Shown piece after piece: positions 1 through 11,349 of a stretch of 64,000 nt of DNA. The position numbers were made by a program, and so were the translations under genes. The DNA comes from Podocnemis expansa (taxonomy: Eukaryota > Chordata > Testudines > Podocnemididae): positions 6,555,495 to 6,619,494 of the forward strand of contig ML682003.1 of the NCBI GenBank assembly GCA_007922195.1, read 5' to 3'. The notes below the pieces were generated by a model. It searched no databases. It saw only the letters and a program-made list of their open reading frames with translations, and was not told where the DNA came from. Positions within the stretch are counted from its first letter, which is position 1; each line of letters opens with the position of its first letter.

Positions 1-43
1 CTTGTGGGGTCCCTTCCAACCCTATGATTCTATGATTCTATGA
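1..43 (+). mobile_element. CR1 LINE, 3' terminal tail
   Basis: The window opens in the last bases of a CR1 non-LTR retrotransposon. The stretch 'GGTCCCTTCCAACC' is followed by two to three copies of the ATTCTATG octamer (about 24-42), the hallmark of CR1 3' ends in sauropsids. The DIRS-like sequence begins immediately after it, so this CR1 probably inserted into the DIRS element. The CR1 body lies outside the window. Confidence 0.85.
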
Positions 44-2560
44 AGAGGGGTGAGTTGGGTGGGTCCCTTCCCTACAGGAGGGAACAGAAGGGGGTCTCAG
101 CCCTTGCAGCGGATAATAGCAGTGGATGGAAGCTTCCTGTGATCCCACAATGATAGGAATAACGGGGAGTTAGGGGAAGAAGGTAGGGTCCCAGATGCCT
201 ATGTGGGAGGGGTGGGCCCTGGGGGGGGAGCAGGCCCAAGTATTTGGCCTCTCCCCCGGGATCTCGAGCGGTGGCCACCACCGATAATGTTTCTGGGGGG
301 AACAAAGCATCCCCTTCGAAGGGCAGGTCGAGAACCGCCTGCTGCGCATTAGGGGGCGCCCTAGCCTCCCTAAGCCAGGCCACCCAGTGAATGGTTACTG
401 CCGAGGCCATGGTGCAGGCAGCTGTGTCCACCGCGTCACGGTCCGAAAGGAGGAGGTCGTGAGAAATTATGTTACCCTCCTCTAGGAAGGCGTCATACTC
501 CTTCCTGGCCTCGGGTGGGAGCAAGCGTCAGAATTTCGCGACTGACTCCAGCAAGTATCTGCTGATAACGGTTTGGTTGTTCGCAACTTGCAAATGGAAG
601 GCTGCTGAGGAGTATACCTTACAGCCCGAGAGGTCCAGTTCCCTGGCTTCCCTGGAGGACAGAAGGGCAGTCGCTGGGGGGTTCCCCAGGGCCCAGTGCC
701 ATCTGTACCACTTCCCTAGGCGGAACCGGGTGACCAGCAAGAGAAGGGAAATCCAATGCAGGAACCAGATATTTAACGCCCACCATGTCTGAAACCAGGG
801 CAATAGAACTTGGGCTCTGCCACCAGGAACGGGTGAGGTCCCGGACCCCCAGGTGGGGAGGCACTGTTAGGGGTTCTGTGGGGGCAAAGGCCAGCCCGAA
901 GAGGGTATTGGGTGGGAGACCCAAGGGCTCCAGCTCCATTCCTAGATGGGCCATGGCCCGGCGCAACAGACTGAAGTGCACTGACAGATTTCCTGTATAG
1001 GACTCTGGTGCCGAGGAGCAGGTGGTACCGGGCACTCGCCGAGGTGGAAAGGCGGTCTCCCGAGGGGACCATTCCTGTTGCCGGTAGTGAAATGGCGACG
1101 GAGACGAAGTGCGGCACCGGGGCAGCTTAGAGCCCCTTGAAGGACCTTCCTCTAGATTGGAGGCAGGAGGAGGGGACCGAGACTCTTGGGGCAGTACTGG
1201 CGACGGCAGAGTGATGTGCTGTCGTGGGGATGGCTCTACGGTGCCAGCCCCCAGTGGAGTGGGAGACTGAGGTGGCAAGTGCGAACGCACGCGGTAGGCC
1301 CAGGTCTTGGATTTGAAGGCTGGTTTGCCCCTTCTGGTTGGGAGCGGGGCAAGAGGTGCGGGGAGCAAGAGGAGGGCTCGCACAGCCTCCACTGCTTCTG
1401 GGGTGGACAGTACAAAGAGCTGTGAGACTCCGTGGTGAGTTCTCACCCAGGGTAGGAGGACTGCCTGGGCGGGAATTCCTGCGGCACTGGGCTCTGCGGT
1501 GCTGAGGGTGAATGTGGCCGGCACCAAGGCGAACGTGGTGCTGGTGAGGCCGGGCTGCCCGAAGGTGACCTCGGACGGTGCCGACGTGCCGGGGCACTGG
1601 GTCAGTGCCGTAGTGGCGCCGGAGATGATGGCGAGCGGCGCTGGGGAGATCCGGGTACCAGCAGTACCGGGCTGCCCGAAGGCGACCTCAAGCGGTGCTG
1701 AGGTGCCGGGGCACCAGGTCGGTGCTGTGGCAGCGCTGGAGATGATGGTGAGTGGCGCCAGGGCAATGAGGGTATCGGCGGTACCGGGCTGCCCGAAGGC
1801 AACCTCGAGTAGTGCTGAGATGCCGGGTTGGTGCCGGGGTCGGCACCAAGGTTGTGCAGCAGTGGCGGCTTCCGGCAGTGCGGTGCCGCGCCAGCTCTGG
1901 TGCCGAGCTGGGTCTCAGTGCCGGGTGGGAACCCGAAGCCTCGGGTAAAGAGTGCCGGGCCTCCTAGAGGCTAGGGCACGGCGCCGTTGTTCCCTCTCCT
2001 TGATTTCACGGTTTGAAGGAGAGACAGATGGAACAGGCTGTGACCATGTGGTCTTTGCCCAGGCACCTAAGGCACTTCCCACAGGGGTCGTCCCGGGGGA
2101 AGGCCTTGCCACACTCAGCACAGGGTTTAAATCCTGCCATGATCATAGGATGTTCCCGTCCAACGGCAGAAGGCTCCTGTGGTGGAATTAAATCCACAAA
2201 GAGATGCTCCCAGTTGGGCAAAAGCTCATAGACGACAAGCAGGCTGCTTGCGATTCGCAAGGTGCAGACCTTCCAGATCCAACATGCAAGGTGGAAGAAA
2301 TGAAACTGAGGAGGGGTTGGGAGGCGGCCGTATATATAGCCACAGAGTGGCGTGAAGGGTGGAGGCTGCCTACCCTCTCCTGACAGGCTAGGACAAAAGT
2401 TCTTCCAGCCAATCCGGCACTCCAGCATGGAGACACCTATTACTGAATGCATCTGAGCAGCGCTCGAAGAAGTGCTGTTCTGACGCAGCCTGATTGAGTC
2501 CAGGGGCATATAAGGGTAGCAGCTGAAAAGTGCCGTGTGACCCAGCCTGCTCAAGATCCA
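44..2560 (-). mobile_element. DIRS-type retrotransposon copy D: leader and ORF1 (gag-like), degenerate
   Basis: Read on the minus strand, this holds a leader (about 2,560-2,280), a TATA-like TATATATA at about 2,329-2,337, and an ORF1. ORF1 starts near 2,140 with a Cys/His knuckle-like run (CAECGK, then DDPCGKCLRCLGKDH, then CSIC). A Pro/Ser-rich middle follows, then a capsid-like segment near 520-300 (DTAACTMASA, then DLPFEGDALF) that matches the conserved piece of the DIRS copy at 9.9-10.4 kb. Stops and frame changes break the ORF, so it is a fossil. The leader is homologous to those at 3.38, 4.25 and 7.9 kb. The 5' part is cut by the CR1 at the window start. Confidence 0.75.
1552..1840. repeat. 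117-bp tandem repeat, about 2.5 units, in DIRS ORF1
   Basis: The word GGGCTGCCCGAAGG starts at 1,552, 1,669 and 1,786, an exact 117-bp period. The third unit decays after about 50 bases. The period is a multiple of three, so all frames stay open (39 codons), which explains overlapping ORFs on both strands here. Confidence 0.85.
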
Positions 2561-2640
2561 TAATCAAGCCTAGTTTGGTGTCATACAGGGGCACATAAGG
2601 GTAGCAGCAGAGAAGTGCTGTGTGACCCAGCCTACTGAGT
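2503..2640. repeat. 85-bp tandem duplication in DIRS leader
   Basis: The block containing ATAAGGGTAGCAGC and GTGTGACCCAGCCT occurs at about 2,503 and again at about 2,588. A third, partial relative starts near 2,645 (ATAAGGGGTCAGC). This is a leader-internal duplication upstream of the TATA-like box of DIRS copy D. Confidence 0.7.
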
Positions 2641-2739
2641 TCAGGGACGTATAAGGGGTCAGCTGAGAGTGCTGATAGAGCCCGTCTGCTCAGAAACACC
2701 TTGTTAATTGATGAATGTGTGTATTGGGGTAGCTATTTG

Positions 2740-3385
2740 GATTTGGAGGTTGGGAGAATCCAGTCTGGTGAAATCAAGGTCCTGCAAGGGTTGCTCCACC
2801 GGGAGAGAGAAAGCTTGCAGAAGGGAGAAGTGAGCTCCATATAGAAACACAAGTGACACAAGCAGCACACTAACAGAACGACCATCTTCCCCAAAGAGAA
2901 AGTAACCCTAATAAATAAGCATACCCCCAGTTGGTGGGCAAAGTTGGTAACAGCTGCTCCCGGCAAGGGATTGGATATGCAGCTGTCTGTCCTTGCAAGT
3001 CCTCCTTTTGAAGAACTGGCAGAGAGAGCAGCTCTCGGCGAGATGGGACTCACTGAGGCATGCGAGACATTTATCGTGCGGATCATCGAGTGGGAAAGCT
3101 TTGCAGCATCCTAGGCACAGCTTGAAACCAGGCATCTTGAATCTCACAGTAGAAGGCAGGCACTTGCTTATGCAAGTTTCTTGGCCTGCGGGTGGAAAAG
3201 GGAACGGGGAGGGTCAGGGTCACGGTCACCTATATAGCCACGGTTGCGGCGTACAGGGGGCGTTGGCTGCATGCCCTGACCTGACAGGCTAAGGCTGAAG
3301 ACTTTCCGAGCTGCCGTGAGTTGCAGCACGTAGACACCTGTAACTGAATGATGTGAGCAGTGCTCGAAGGAGAAGTAATTTTTTA
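2740..3385 (-). mobile_element. DIRS-type copy C: 5' leader plus ORF1 N-terminus
   Basis: On the minus strand a leader (3,385-3,180) related to the other DIRS leaders is followed by an open frame at 3,147-2,908. That frame has the same N-terminal Cys pattern as the other copies: MPGFKLCLGC, then DDPHDKCLACL, then CSLC. It stops after 79 residues, and the sequence beyond about 2,740 is not recognisable as DIRS. It is a truncated 5' fragment lying directly upstream of copy D. Confidence 0.65.
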
Positions 3386-4210
3386 GCTTCTTTTGTACTT
3401 AATATTTAGTATTTTTGAGGGGGGCAGAGTCTTACAAACTTGAGTACTTGGAGACTTTCATTGAAATGTGGGGTTTTTCATTTATAGCTACAGACTAGAA
3501 ACCTTCTTTTCACTTATTTTTATTTATTATAATGATTTGTATTAAACTTCTAGTTCACATAGACCCAAACCCATATGAAAAGTTTGTAAGATTTGACTGC
3601 CAAAATTTTGAATTTGGTGTTTTAGTTATTTTTGAGCCATCATTAATTTTACCACTTTTTTTTTGTTAATTAATGCACATACCTTTTAAAAAAAGTTTAA
3701 GTGTTCATTTTAACTTTGTGGCTCAGCATTAGCTCATTTATATTAAGTGAAAGATGATCAATTTTCAAGCTTCATGATGGAAAGATCTTTAAAAATATCA
3801 TACCCGAGAATACTTTATGAGTTCCAGAGGGATAGTCATGTTAGTTTTGTTCAGCAAAACAAACAAGGAATCCTGCTCATGTGTGTGCGTGTGTGTATGT
3901 TATGGCTGCAGAGGGGACTGGGGCCATGGGGAGGGTGGCAGTGGGGGCATATTAGGGACCACCACAATGGGCCTTTGCTGAGGGCCCCTGATTGCCTAAG
4001 GCCGCTTCTGGTCATGATGGAACATTGTATAGCACTGCTGTAGAGGATTGGGTTGGTTCGGCAGCCTTATTGGAGGATAAATGGAGAGGTACAGAAGATC
4101 TTAAAACCATGTCTGACAGGGCCAAGCAGGAGTTAAGAATCAGTACAGACCTGTCATGAATTATCTTGCAGCCTATCTGTGAAGCAAGGGAAACAGAGGA
4201 AATGCATAAT
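3386..4210. other. AT-rich stretch without a gene; short Penelope tail inside
   Basis: About 3,386-3,800 is AT-rich with short homopolymers and no plausible ORF. At about 3,822-3,875 the words GTTCCAGAGGGATAGTCATGTTAG and AACAAACAAGGAATCCTG match, in antisense, the 3' terminus shared by the Penelope-like copies at 19.9, 36.3, 46.2 and 48.3 kb. The rest, including a GT-rich run at about 3,880, is unassigned. Confidence 0.55.
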
Positions 4211-4214
4211 AAAA

Positions 4215-4555
4215 ACATTGGGTTACTTACCAGTAACCATCTTTCTCAGAGATGGGCTGCTCAGATTCATTCAATAATAGGTGTGTCCGTGCCGCAGTGC
4301 ATGATTGGTCTGAAACTTTTTGCCCTAGCCTGTCAGGAGAGGGCTGGCGGCCACTGCCCTCCATGCCACCCCATGGCTATATATGTAGCCACCACCCAGC
4401 CCCTCTTCAGTCCCTAAAAGTCGCCAGCTCCAGTTGCAGGGACGGTGGGAGGGTTGTTAATGAATCCAAGCAGCCCATCTCGAACAAGGACGGTTCCTGG
4501 TAAGTAACCCACCGTTCTTCTTCAAGCACTGCTTGGATACATTCAGTAATAGGTG
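4215..4555. repeat. DIRS inverted terminal repeat with internal palindrome
   Basis: About 4,256-4,430 is a plus-strand copy of the leader that appears on the minus strand at 7,950-7,770. This is the arrangement expected for the inverted terminal repeats of one DIRS element (copy B). It includes TATATATG at about 4,378 matching TATATATA at 7,797. It is framed by a long imperfect palindrome, with a left arm at about 4,215-4,277 (GGTTACTTACCAGTAACC) and a right arm at about 4,457-4,515 (CAGCCCATCT and TAAGTAACCC). Confidence 0.65.
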
Positions 4556-7035
4556 ACTACTAGCCATGCTTTAGGATGGTGGGCGGAGTTGGCCATCTGC
4601 CTCCAGCACTGCTTTCCCATGTATGGTAGCCGACCTGAAGCCAGCGAGGTCCCCTAGAGGGATCTAAGGTGTCAGCCTTGGACCTGAAGACCAGATAAAA
4701 GAAACCTGCGCCAGGAGATCTGGCCCCAGTGGGGAATAAACAGCCTATTAAGAAGAACCTCGTACGTGGGGTTTTGAGGAAAAAGCAGCTATCCTGGCAC
4801 TAGTGTCAACTAGAGTGTAAAGGTTACAGGAAAAAGGTAGAGGACCTTGGAGCTACCCCTCTACCAGGTATAGGTACCAAATACTGTGGAATGCGAGGAA
4901 GATGGAAAAAGAAACAGAGGGAAAAAACCCATTCTTCACTTAGTTGGACCAAAAGGAGCATCAGGAGGACAGAGCAGGGAGTATTGCCGAATAGGACGCG
5001 ATGCCTGCGTGGCCCCCTTAGGGACAAGACTGCTCATCCCCACTTGTACGGATGGCATGACCGACCATGTCCAGGGCAAGCCACAGCACTATTTAAGTGT
5101 CACCTGAGGCCAAGATGTCTTTGGTGAAGGCATCAATCTTCCCGATGTTCTCATGGAAGGGAACCAATAAGCATTCCCAGGCATTACACCTCCCAAGGGA
5201 AAGCATCTAGCAACCGGTGCCCGATAATCAACAATTTACCAAAGGTATCAAAATAAGGGAATTCGGCCGCAGAGAGAAACCCTTCTCCATGGCCCGTAGC
5301 CTCGGCCCTAATTCCCCTATTGCAGCACTCATTCCACGGAGGTCATAGAGTTGTACATCCAACAGGGCACACCCAAATTTAAAGTAGATAGGGACAGGGA
5401 ATCCCAGTACCCTGAATGCAAAAAAGGGGTAGGGAGAGAGAGAGAAAGTGGGGGAGAAAGAGAGAGACAGATCTCAAGAACGTAATGGTCGGGAGGGGGA
5501 AGACTCCCTCAGGCTAAGTGGCCTGGGGTGTGTCACCATAGCAAGGCATTGCTCTGACTACCCCCTTTAACCGATTTCTCTCTCCGCTCTCCCCCACATT
5601 TTTTTTTAGGGAAGTGATAGATGACCAATGACGCAGGTCATCTGGTTTACTCAGAACTGAGGTCAGCGCTCGAATTGAGAGATGGGCTGGCAACACATTC
5701 CTGCCATCCTTGCAGGGTCCTGTGGCTGCCTGGCACCCAAACTTGTGAATACCAAGGATTAACCCTGCTGGGGAAGGCCTGGGAAGATAGAACCTTGTTC
5801 AATAAGGCCCCTGGCTAAAGCGTAGGAATTGCCAGGGAGAATAAGTGCCGTATGCCTGTGTCGTGAGGGCAAGTGCTCCGATGGGGGAGAACACCTGTTG
5901 GTAAGGAAGCTCCCGAGAAGGAGCAGGGGAAACCCCTTTATGCCACTGTTCTAAATGAGCATTATCACCGGCCTGAGAGCTGGGATCGAGGCTCGATGGC
6001 TTTAGTTGGGCAGCAACTTCATCCCACCTAAGAAGGGAAGATGACTGGTCCATAGGGTTCCCTAACAACAGGCAGTCTATTGGGAGATGCCCTCCTGGTG
6101 TGCAGGCTCCGGAAGCCGCTTAAGGTAATATTTACAAGCAACATTTGTGACAGGCCTCTGGGTGGCATCATAAAGACCGACCGCCAGAGTTAGACAAGGG
6201 TGCCTCCCAGGTGAGGCAAGCAAGGGACAGAAGGTCCCAGAGTATCAGGCCTGACCTGTAGAAAGGGGAACAGGCTGGGGTAGTGGGCCCATGCTGTCAG
6301 TTAGCAGTGGCTATCAGAGGTGTTTCTGTCCAGCCTAGGGTACTTATTGAGCAGCCTTAGGCCACTTCCCATCCCCCTGTAATGACCAAAACCTTTCTGA
6401 GTGCAGGAGAGCAAAGCTCTGGTTCATGGGCTCCCAGGGTATCCAGGACTGCCCAGTAAAAACCCACAGCCTATCAGGAGGCCCCGGGCTAGGATACTGG
6501 GGAAGTGGAGCTCTCTTCTGCTAAAGACAAGAGATCCCCTTTTTAATTTGGGAAGGTGAAAAAGATAAGGTTCAGGCCAGAGGCCTTAGTGTGAAAAGGT
6601 GCCCCCAAGTGTGTTTTCCCCAAGGTGGGGATAGGCTACCAGGGGTTGAGACTGGGGCAAGGAGGTAACTACCCTAAAAGGTCTCCGATCCTGGTGCAAG
6701 AGGTCTGGTCTAAGATCTCAGCCTGAGAGCCCGATGCCACTGATGGATGCTGACGCCACAGCTGGGTGACAGTGGGATGCTCTGTCCTGAAACCCCAGGG
6801 GGTGGACCCCTTGAGAACAGTAAGGGGTGGGCCTGGGATCTGCTGGACAACCGTCGGACCCGAGAGGTCTGGGTTGTGTCATATTGTGGGTCACCAGGGT
6901 TCCGTGGGACCGAAGGCATGAACGGAGGGCACCTTCATAAACAGTGGGAAGGCTTGGGGCTCCAGATCCCAGATAGAGACAAGACCATTCTGGATCTGTG
7001 GGGTCGAGGTACATGGGATTGTGAGGTGTGCCTTA
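4556..7035 (-). other. Interior of DIRS copy B, not resolved
   Basis: The segment lies between the two inverted leaders and so is probably the body of DIRS copy B. No reverse transcriptase, RNase H or tyrosine recombinase motif is legible. On the minus strand there is an open run of about 60 codons near 5,440-5,250 containing YDLRGMSAAIGELGPR, and another at about 6,068-5,799 containing SLLRWDEVAAQL. Both read like decayed coding sequence but I do not recognise a family. A (GA)-rich run is at about 5,430-5,470. It could equally be an unrelated insertion that replaced the DIRS pol region. Confidence 0.35.
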
Positions 7036-7039
7036 AAGG

Positions 7040-7955
7040 CTAAGCGAGCAGATGTTTGGCTGAGTTGCAACAGGGACACCAGGCCCTAGAGGCGAAGGCC
7101 AGTTTTCCCCCCTCTTCTGGAGGGCACCGGAGAGGGCGATGTAGGGAGTAAGAGTGTCTTTGCTGCCTCAAACGTCTCCAGAGTAGCAGGGAGCGGTACT
7201 GACTCCCAGCAGTTCCCTGGTGACCTCTGAGAGGGAGACCAAGACTGGTGCCAGCAGTGCGGTACCGGTACCGGTACCGGTACCGAGCTGGCCTTTCTGT
7301 GGCCCCATGATGAGTGGTGCTGGGAAGGCTCCGATGCTGAAGAAGCACGCGGTGCCGGAGAAGACCCCAAAGCCTCGGGGGTGGGCTGCCGTGCTTGCCC
7401 GGAGGCCAATGCATGGTGCCTTTTCTCCCTGTCTCTTACTGTCCTGTGTTTAAAGGGCAGACGGATGGAGTGGGAGGTGATCAAGTGGGCTTTGCCCAGG
7501 CACCAAAGGCACTTCGTGTGGGGGTCGTCCCACGGGAAGGCCTTGCTGTAGGCAGCACAAGGTTGAAACCCTGGCATGATGGGCAGCAGAGGAAAGCGGT
7601 GTTGCTGCTCTGGCAGGTGCTTGGAAGAGGATGCACTCTTCCATGGAACGACTTCCACGAAGAGGTGTTCCCACTTGAGCTGCTGGCTCATACACGAAGC
7701 AGACAGGCTGCTCACGCGAGCGCAAGGCGCGGGCTGTTCCACGAACTGTCACTGAGGTGGACAAAATAGAACCGAGGAGGGGCCAGGCAGTGGCCACATA
7801 TATAGCCACAGGGTGGCATGGAGGGCAGTGGCCGCCAGCCCTCTCCTGACAGGCTAGGGCAAAAAGTTTCCAACCAATCGTGCGCTGCGGTACAGAGACA
7901 CCTATTACTGAATGTGTCCAAGCAGGGCTTGAAAAAGAAGTCTTGTTCCAAAGTA
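7040..7955 (-). mobile_element. DIRS-type copy B: 5' inverted terminal repeat and ORF1 start
   Basis: Minus-strand leader at 7,955-7,765 with a TATATATA-like box at about 7,797. ORF1 carries the Cys pattern CAAYSK, DDPHTKCLWCLGKAH near 7,580-7,480, then a basic stretch (KHRTVRDREKR) and a Ser/Pro-rich region. A hexamer microsatellite (CGGTAC)4 sits at about 7,261-7,285. The leader is the inverted partner of the sequence at 4.25-4.43 kb. The recognisable frame ends near 7,040. Copy B abuts the 3' part of copy A at about 7,955 without a visible target duplication. Confidence 0.7.
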
Positions 7956-8143
7956 TGTGGAATGCATCCCCAAGGGAACAGTTGCCTATGCCTGCCCTGG
8001 AGCAATAATGATGACAATGCCAATTGCGTTGCATGGTGAATAGATCTGTGTGTGGGTGAGCCAAGCTATGAAATATTTCCTTCAACACTAGGTCATTTAG
8101 TTCTCACCTGTGAGTGATGGGAAAAACTCTGTTAGCCCTAGGC

Positions 8144-8360
8144 CAGTGGTTCCCAACATTTTCTCTGCCGTGGCACACCTTGCTATCTTTAATTAATTTG
8201 AGGCACACCATCATATAGCTTCCAAATGAACTCATGAATATTTATGAGCCAATAAGCCAATCCAAAGCTCTTTGAGTAGTTTTTCAAAAAATTTTGTGGT
8301 ACACTTGCTCAGACCTGACGGCACACCTGTGTGCCATGAAACACTGGTTGGGAAACACTG
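8144..8360. mobile_element. hAT MITE, 217 bp, with 8-bp target duplication
   Basis: Terminal inverted repeats CAGTGGTTCCCAACATT and ...GGTTGGGAAACACTG. The flanks CCCTAGGC (8,136-8,143) and CCTTAGGC (8,361-8,368) match at 7 of 8 bases, the length expected for hAT. It splits the RNase H region of DIRS copy A, so it is younger than that element. Confidence 0.9.
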
Positions 8361-8369
8361 CCTTAGGCC

Positions 8370-8964
8370 ATCGCCTACCACATTGTGGACACCTGGGAGA
8401 TAAATGGCCAAGATTGTGATGTTGTGTGTTGTGCACCAGAGCCAGAGTGTAATTGCTTCCAAAGCGAAGAGAGCAGGATCTTGCTCCACCCTGGTGGTTT
8501 ATATAGAACATACAGGCTACGTTGCCTGAAAGTATTCTTATGGATGTTTCATATGTAGGAAGAAATGACTTGCATGCATTGAGGACAGCCCGGAGTTCTA
8601 ACATGTTTATATGAAGCAGGGTTTTATGACAAGACCAGTGACCCTCTGCACAGTAAGGTGATTCATATGTGCACCCCAGCCCAGCAGAGAAGCATCGGTG
8701 GATATGGTAACTGTTGGGGTCAGGGAGCTGAAATTCATTCCCTTGAACAAGTTGCTGTCTAAAGTCCACCAATGAAGAGGGTCCTTCACATGGGAGGGTA
8801 TTGATAATAACTTGAGAAGAGTGTGTCTGACTTTGTTTGTAAACACTGGTTAGCCATAACTGAAGAACACGCATGCGAAGGCAAGCATGGGCCACCACAA
8901 ATGTTGAAGCCACCATGTGGCCCAAGAGCTGAAGTATGACACGTACTAGAATCAGAGGTTGCAC
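8370..8964 (-). pseudogene. DIRS RNase H domain remnant
   Basis: The minus-strand frame contains HINMLELRAVLNACK followed about 25 residues later by ACMFYINHQGGARS. This is the order and spacing of the DIRS/gypsy-type RNase H core, in which an acidic residue follows a hydrophobic strand and the YINxQGG block is characteristic of DIRS elements. The expected aspartate of the 'TDN' strand reads as G/N here (LSGNVACMF), so the site looks damaged. The last part continues across the hAT MITE into TDLFTMQRN at about 8,060. Confidence 0.7.
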
Positions 8965-9102
8965 AAGTACTTCCTTGATTAATTCTTAAATAGTTACGAC
9001 TCTGTCCCGTGGAAGAAGGGCCTTTGCCTGAATGGAATCTAACTGGACTCCTATGAATTGAATATTTTGAGTTGGTTTGAAAATGGACTTTTCTTTGTTG
9101 AT

Positions 9103-9519
9103 TCAAAGACCCAGGGATTGAAAAGCTTTGATAATGAAGAGGCTCATTAGTTTCGCCTGAGAGGTGAAAGTTGCTCTTATAAGACAATCGTCCAAACAAG
9201 GGTAGTTAATGACTCCCTGCTCCCAAAGATAAGTGGTGACAACTGCTAAGAACTCGGAAAAAGTCATTGGTGCCGTTGAGAGACCAAAGGGGAGAACCTT
9301 GTATTGGAAATGTAGGTTGGCTACTGTAAAATGGAGGTAACGACGATGGGCAGGATGGATTATCACATGAAAACAGGCATCCTGAAGGTTGAGGGACAAG
9401 TACCAATCCCCTCTTTGCAGAGACAATATCATAGTGTTCAGAGTTACCATTGTGAATTTTTCTTTTCTTTTAAATCTGTTTAGAGGTCTTAGATCCAGAA
9501 TGGGCCTCCATCCCCCCAA
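9103..9519 (-). pseudogene. DIRS reverse transcriptase core remnant
   Basis: A 138-codon open frame holds the RT palm motifs in order: WRPILDLRPLN near residue 4, SLNLQDACFHVIIHPAHR near residue 42, LPFGLSTAPMTFS near residue 75, and a CLDDCLI block near residue 107 that keeps the two metal-binding aspartates. The sequence type, especially HPAHRRYLHF, is that of DIRS1-like elements, not LINEs or retroviruses. The upstream and downstream frames are shifted, so no continuous pol is encoded. It would have copied element RNA into DNA. Confidence 0.85.
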
Positions 9520-9935
9520 ATTTTTTCAGACCAAAAAGTACTGGGAATAAAACCCACTCCTCCTGAAGTGTTTTGGAACATTTTCTATTGCTCCTGGTTA
9601 TAGATGTTGGATTTCCTTTAGCAAGAACTGTTTGTGAGTAGGGTCCCTGAGAAGGGACAGGGTGGGGTAATGGGTAGGAGGAGTGGATATAAAGGGGGTA
9701 CTGTAACCAGATTTTATGATCTGCAAAGCCCATCTGTCTGATGTTATTGTGGACCAAGTGTGGGAAAATGGTCTTAACAGATACTCCAGAGGCTTCTGCA
9801 GAATTGCTTCACGAACAAAGGGGAAACTTGAACCCTCGACCAATGCCTCAAAACTGAGGCTTGGGTTGAGAAGCTCAAGCCAAGTTGGAAGGCTGTTATT
9901 CGTTGTGACACTGTTGACGTTGTCTAGATTGCTGA

Positions 9936-10397
9936 CTATTGTTTCTTGCCCTGTATTGAGAAGTATATGTCCAGTTGTATGGGCTGGAATCTATACTGAG
10001 ATCTCCTGGAGGCTGGTGTGTATAATCCTAAAGAGCATAAAGTTGATCTAGAGTCCTTCATAGAATGCAATACCTCATTGGTCTTATCGGAAAATAGGTG
10101 GGCTCTATCAAATGGGAGATCTTCAATTTTAGAATGCAGCTCTTTAGGGAGAAGGGTGCTGTTAATCCAAGATGACCTCCGCATTACAATTGCTGTAGCA
10201 ACTGCTCTAGCTGCAGTGTCAGCAGTGTCCATTGCCACCTGTAAAGAGGTTCTAGCAACTAACTGGCCTTCTGAGATGAGATGATCATATTGATCTTTCC
10301 TGTCCTGGAAAAGATCGTCAGCAAGCAACAACATCTTCTCATAGATACTGCAATCATAGTTCACAAGGAGAGCTTCGTAATTCGCAATCCTTAGCAT
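9936..10397 (-). pseudogene. DIRS ORF1 (gag-like) C-terminal segment
   Basis: A 153-codon frame with the block DTADTAARAVATAIVMR near residue 57, then KIEDLPFDRAHLFSDKTNE. The same two blocks (DTAACTMASAV, DLPFEGDALF) occur in copy D at about 530-270, which is how I recognise it as the DIRS ORF1 family. The role is presumed structural (particle protein). It is one fragment of a broken ORF1. Confidence 0.7.
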
Positions 10398-11205
10398 TAA
10401 AATTGCTGAAGAGTAAATCTTTCTTCCTAAAAGATCTAACTTTTTCCCCCCGTTTTTATCTAGGGAGATGACCTATGGGTCGATTATTTTGCTCTACGCG
10501 TCGCAGCATCAACAGCTATTGAGTTAGGACTGGTGTGAGTGAACAAAAACTCCATGTCCTTGGGAGATATGAAATATTTCTTATCATTTCTCCTGTTGGT
10601 GGGTGGTACAGATGGAGGAGTGGACCATGTAGCTTGAGATGGCTCAATCAGCACTGAGTTCATCGGAACTGCTATTTTTGATGAACTGGAGGCATGAAGA
10701 ATTTTCCGCAATTTATGCTGAGATTCCTAGATTTCCTCGAGAGGAATTTCAGGGTCATGAGCAATACATTTAAATAATTTGTTAAATGTTTTTGGATCAT
10801 CTGTGATGGAATTTGGAGTAGAAATCCCTGTGTCGTCAGGAGAGGACGATGACTTGTGAATATCTGGAGAGGCCTCAGGGAAATTAGAGGAAATATCTGT
10901 ATGCATGTGCACAGAGGTACCAGAAAACATGCCAGAGGTGGATGGCCTGACAGAGGGAGAAGGTGGAACTGGAACCACAGGTGGCATAGGGAGCTGATAA
11001 TTGCCATAGGAGTGGTAAAGGTACCACTGCATCTGAAACTGAGAAGCTGGAGGATACCATGGTGGAATGAAATATGGAGGTGGTTGAGGCATTGTAGAGT
11101 GGGATACACGAGAGTGTGGAGAGACTGATCTCAGGCGAGGAATCTTTCGCGTTAAACTAGGCATCCTTGTAGGAACTGGAAGAATGAGAAGAAGGCAAAG
11201 GTGAA
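10398..11205 (-). pseudogene. DIRS ORF1 middle region, Ser/Pro-rich, broken
   Basis: Minus-strand open pieces at 11,164-10,727 and 11,109-10,672 encode Pro/Ser/Met-rich low-complexity sequence (for example MPPVVPVPPSPSV), ending in acidic and Ser-rich stretches. This is the linker normally found between the Cys-rich N-terminus and the capsid-like segment in the DIRS copies here. There are no catalytic motifs, and frames alternate because of indels. Confidence 0.5.
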
Positions 11206-11349
11206 TGGTTCTGATCCCATCTCAGGATTGGGTTAGATGGAGGGCCCAGTTGTGGGGAGAGGTAGGTGTTTGCTAGCCTCACAGCTGGCGGACTGGTCGG
11301 GGACAGGGAGAGCTGCCAGCCAGTCCATAAGCTCCACTATGGTGGCTAC
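11206..11349. repeat. Inverted copy of a WDR97 intron segment inside DIRS copy A
   Basis: These 144 bases, reverse-complemented, align without gaps to 16,945-17,088, the intron between predicted WDR97 exons 18 and 17. I count 9 mismatches (about 94% identity). Sequence on both sides diverges abruptly. The related intron copies at about 28.0 and 31.6 kb match 17.0 kb much less well, so the donor was specifically the 17-kb unit or a close relative. It interrupts DIRS ORF1 and introduces stops. Confidence 0.85.
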
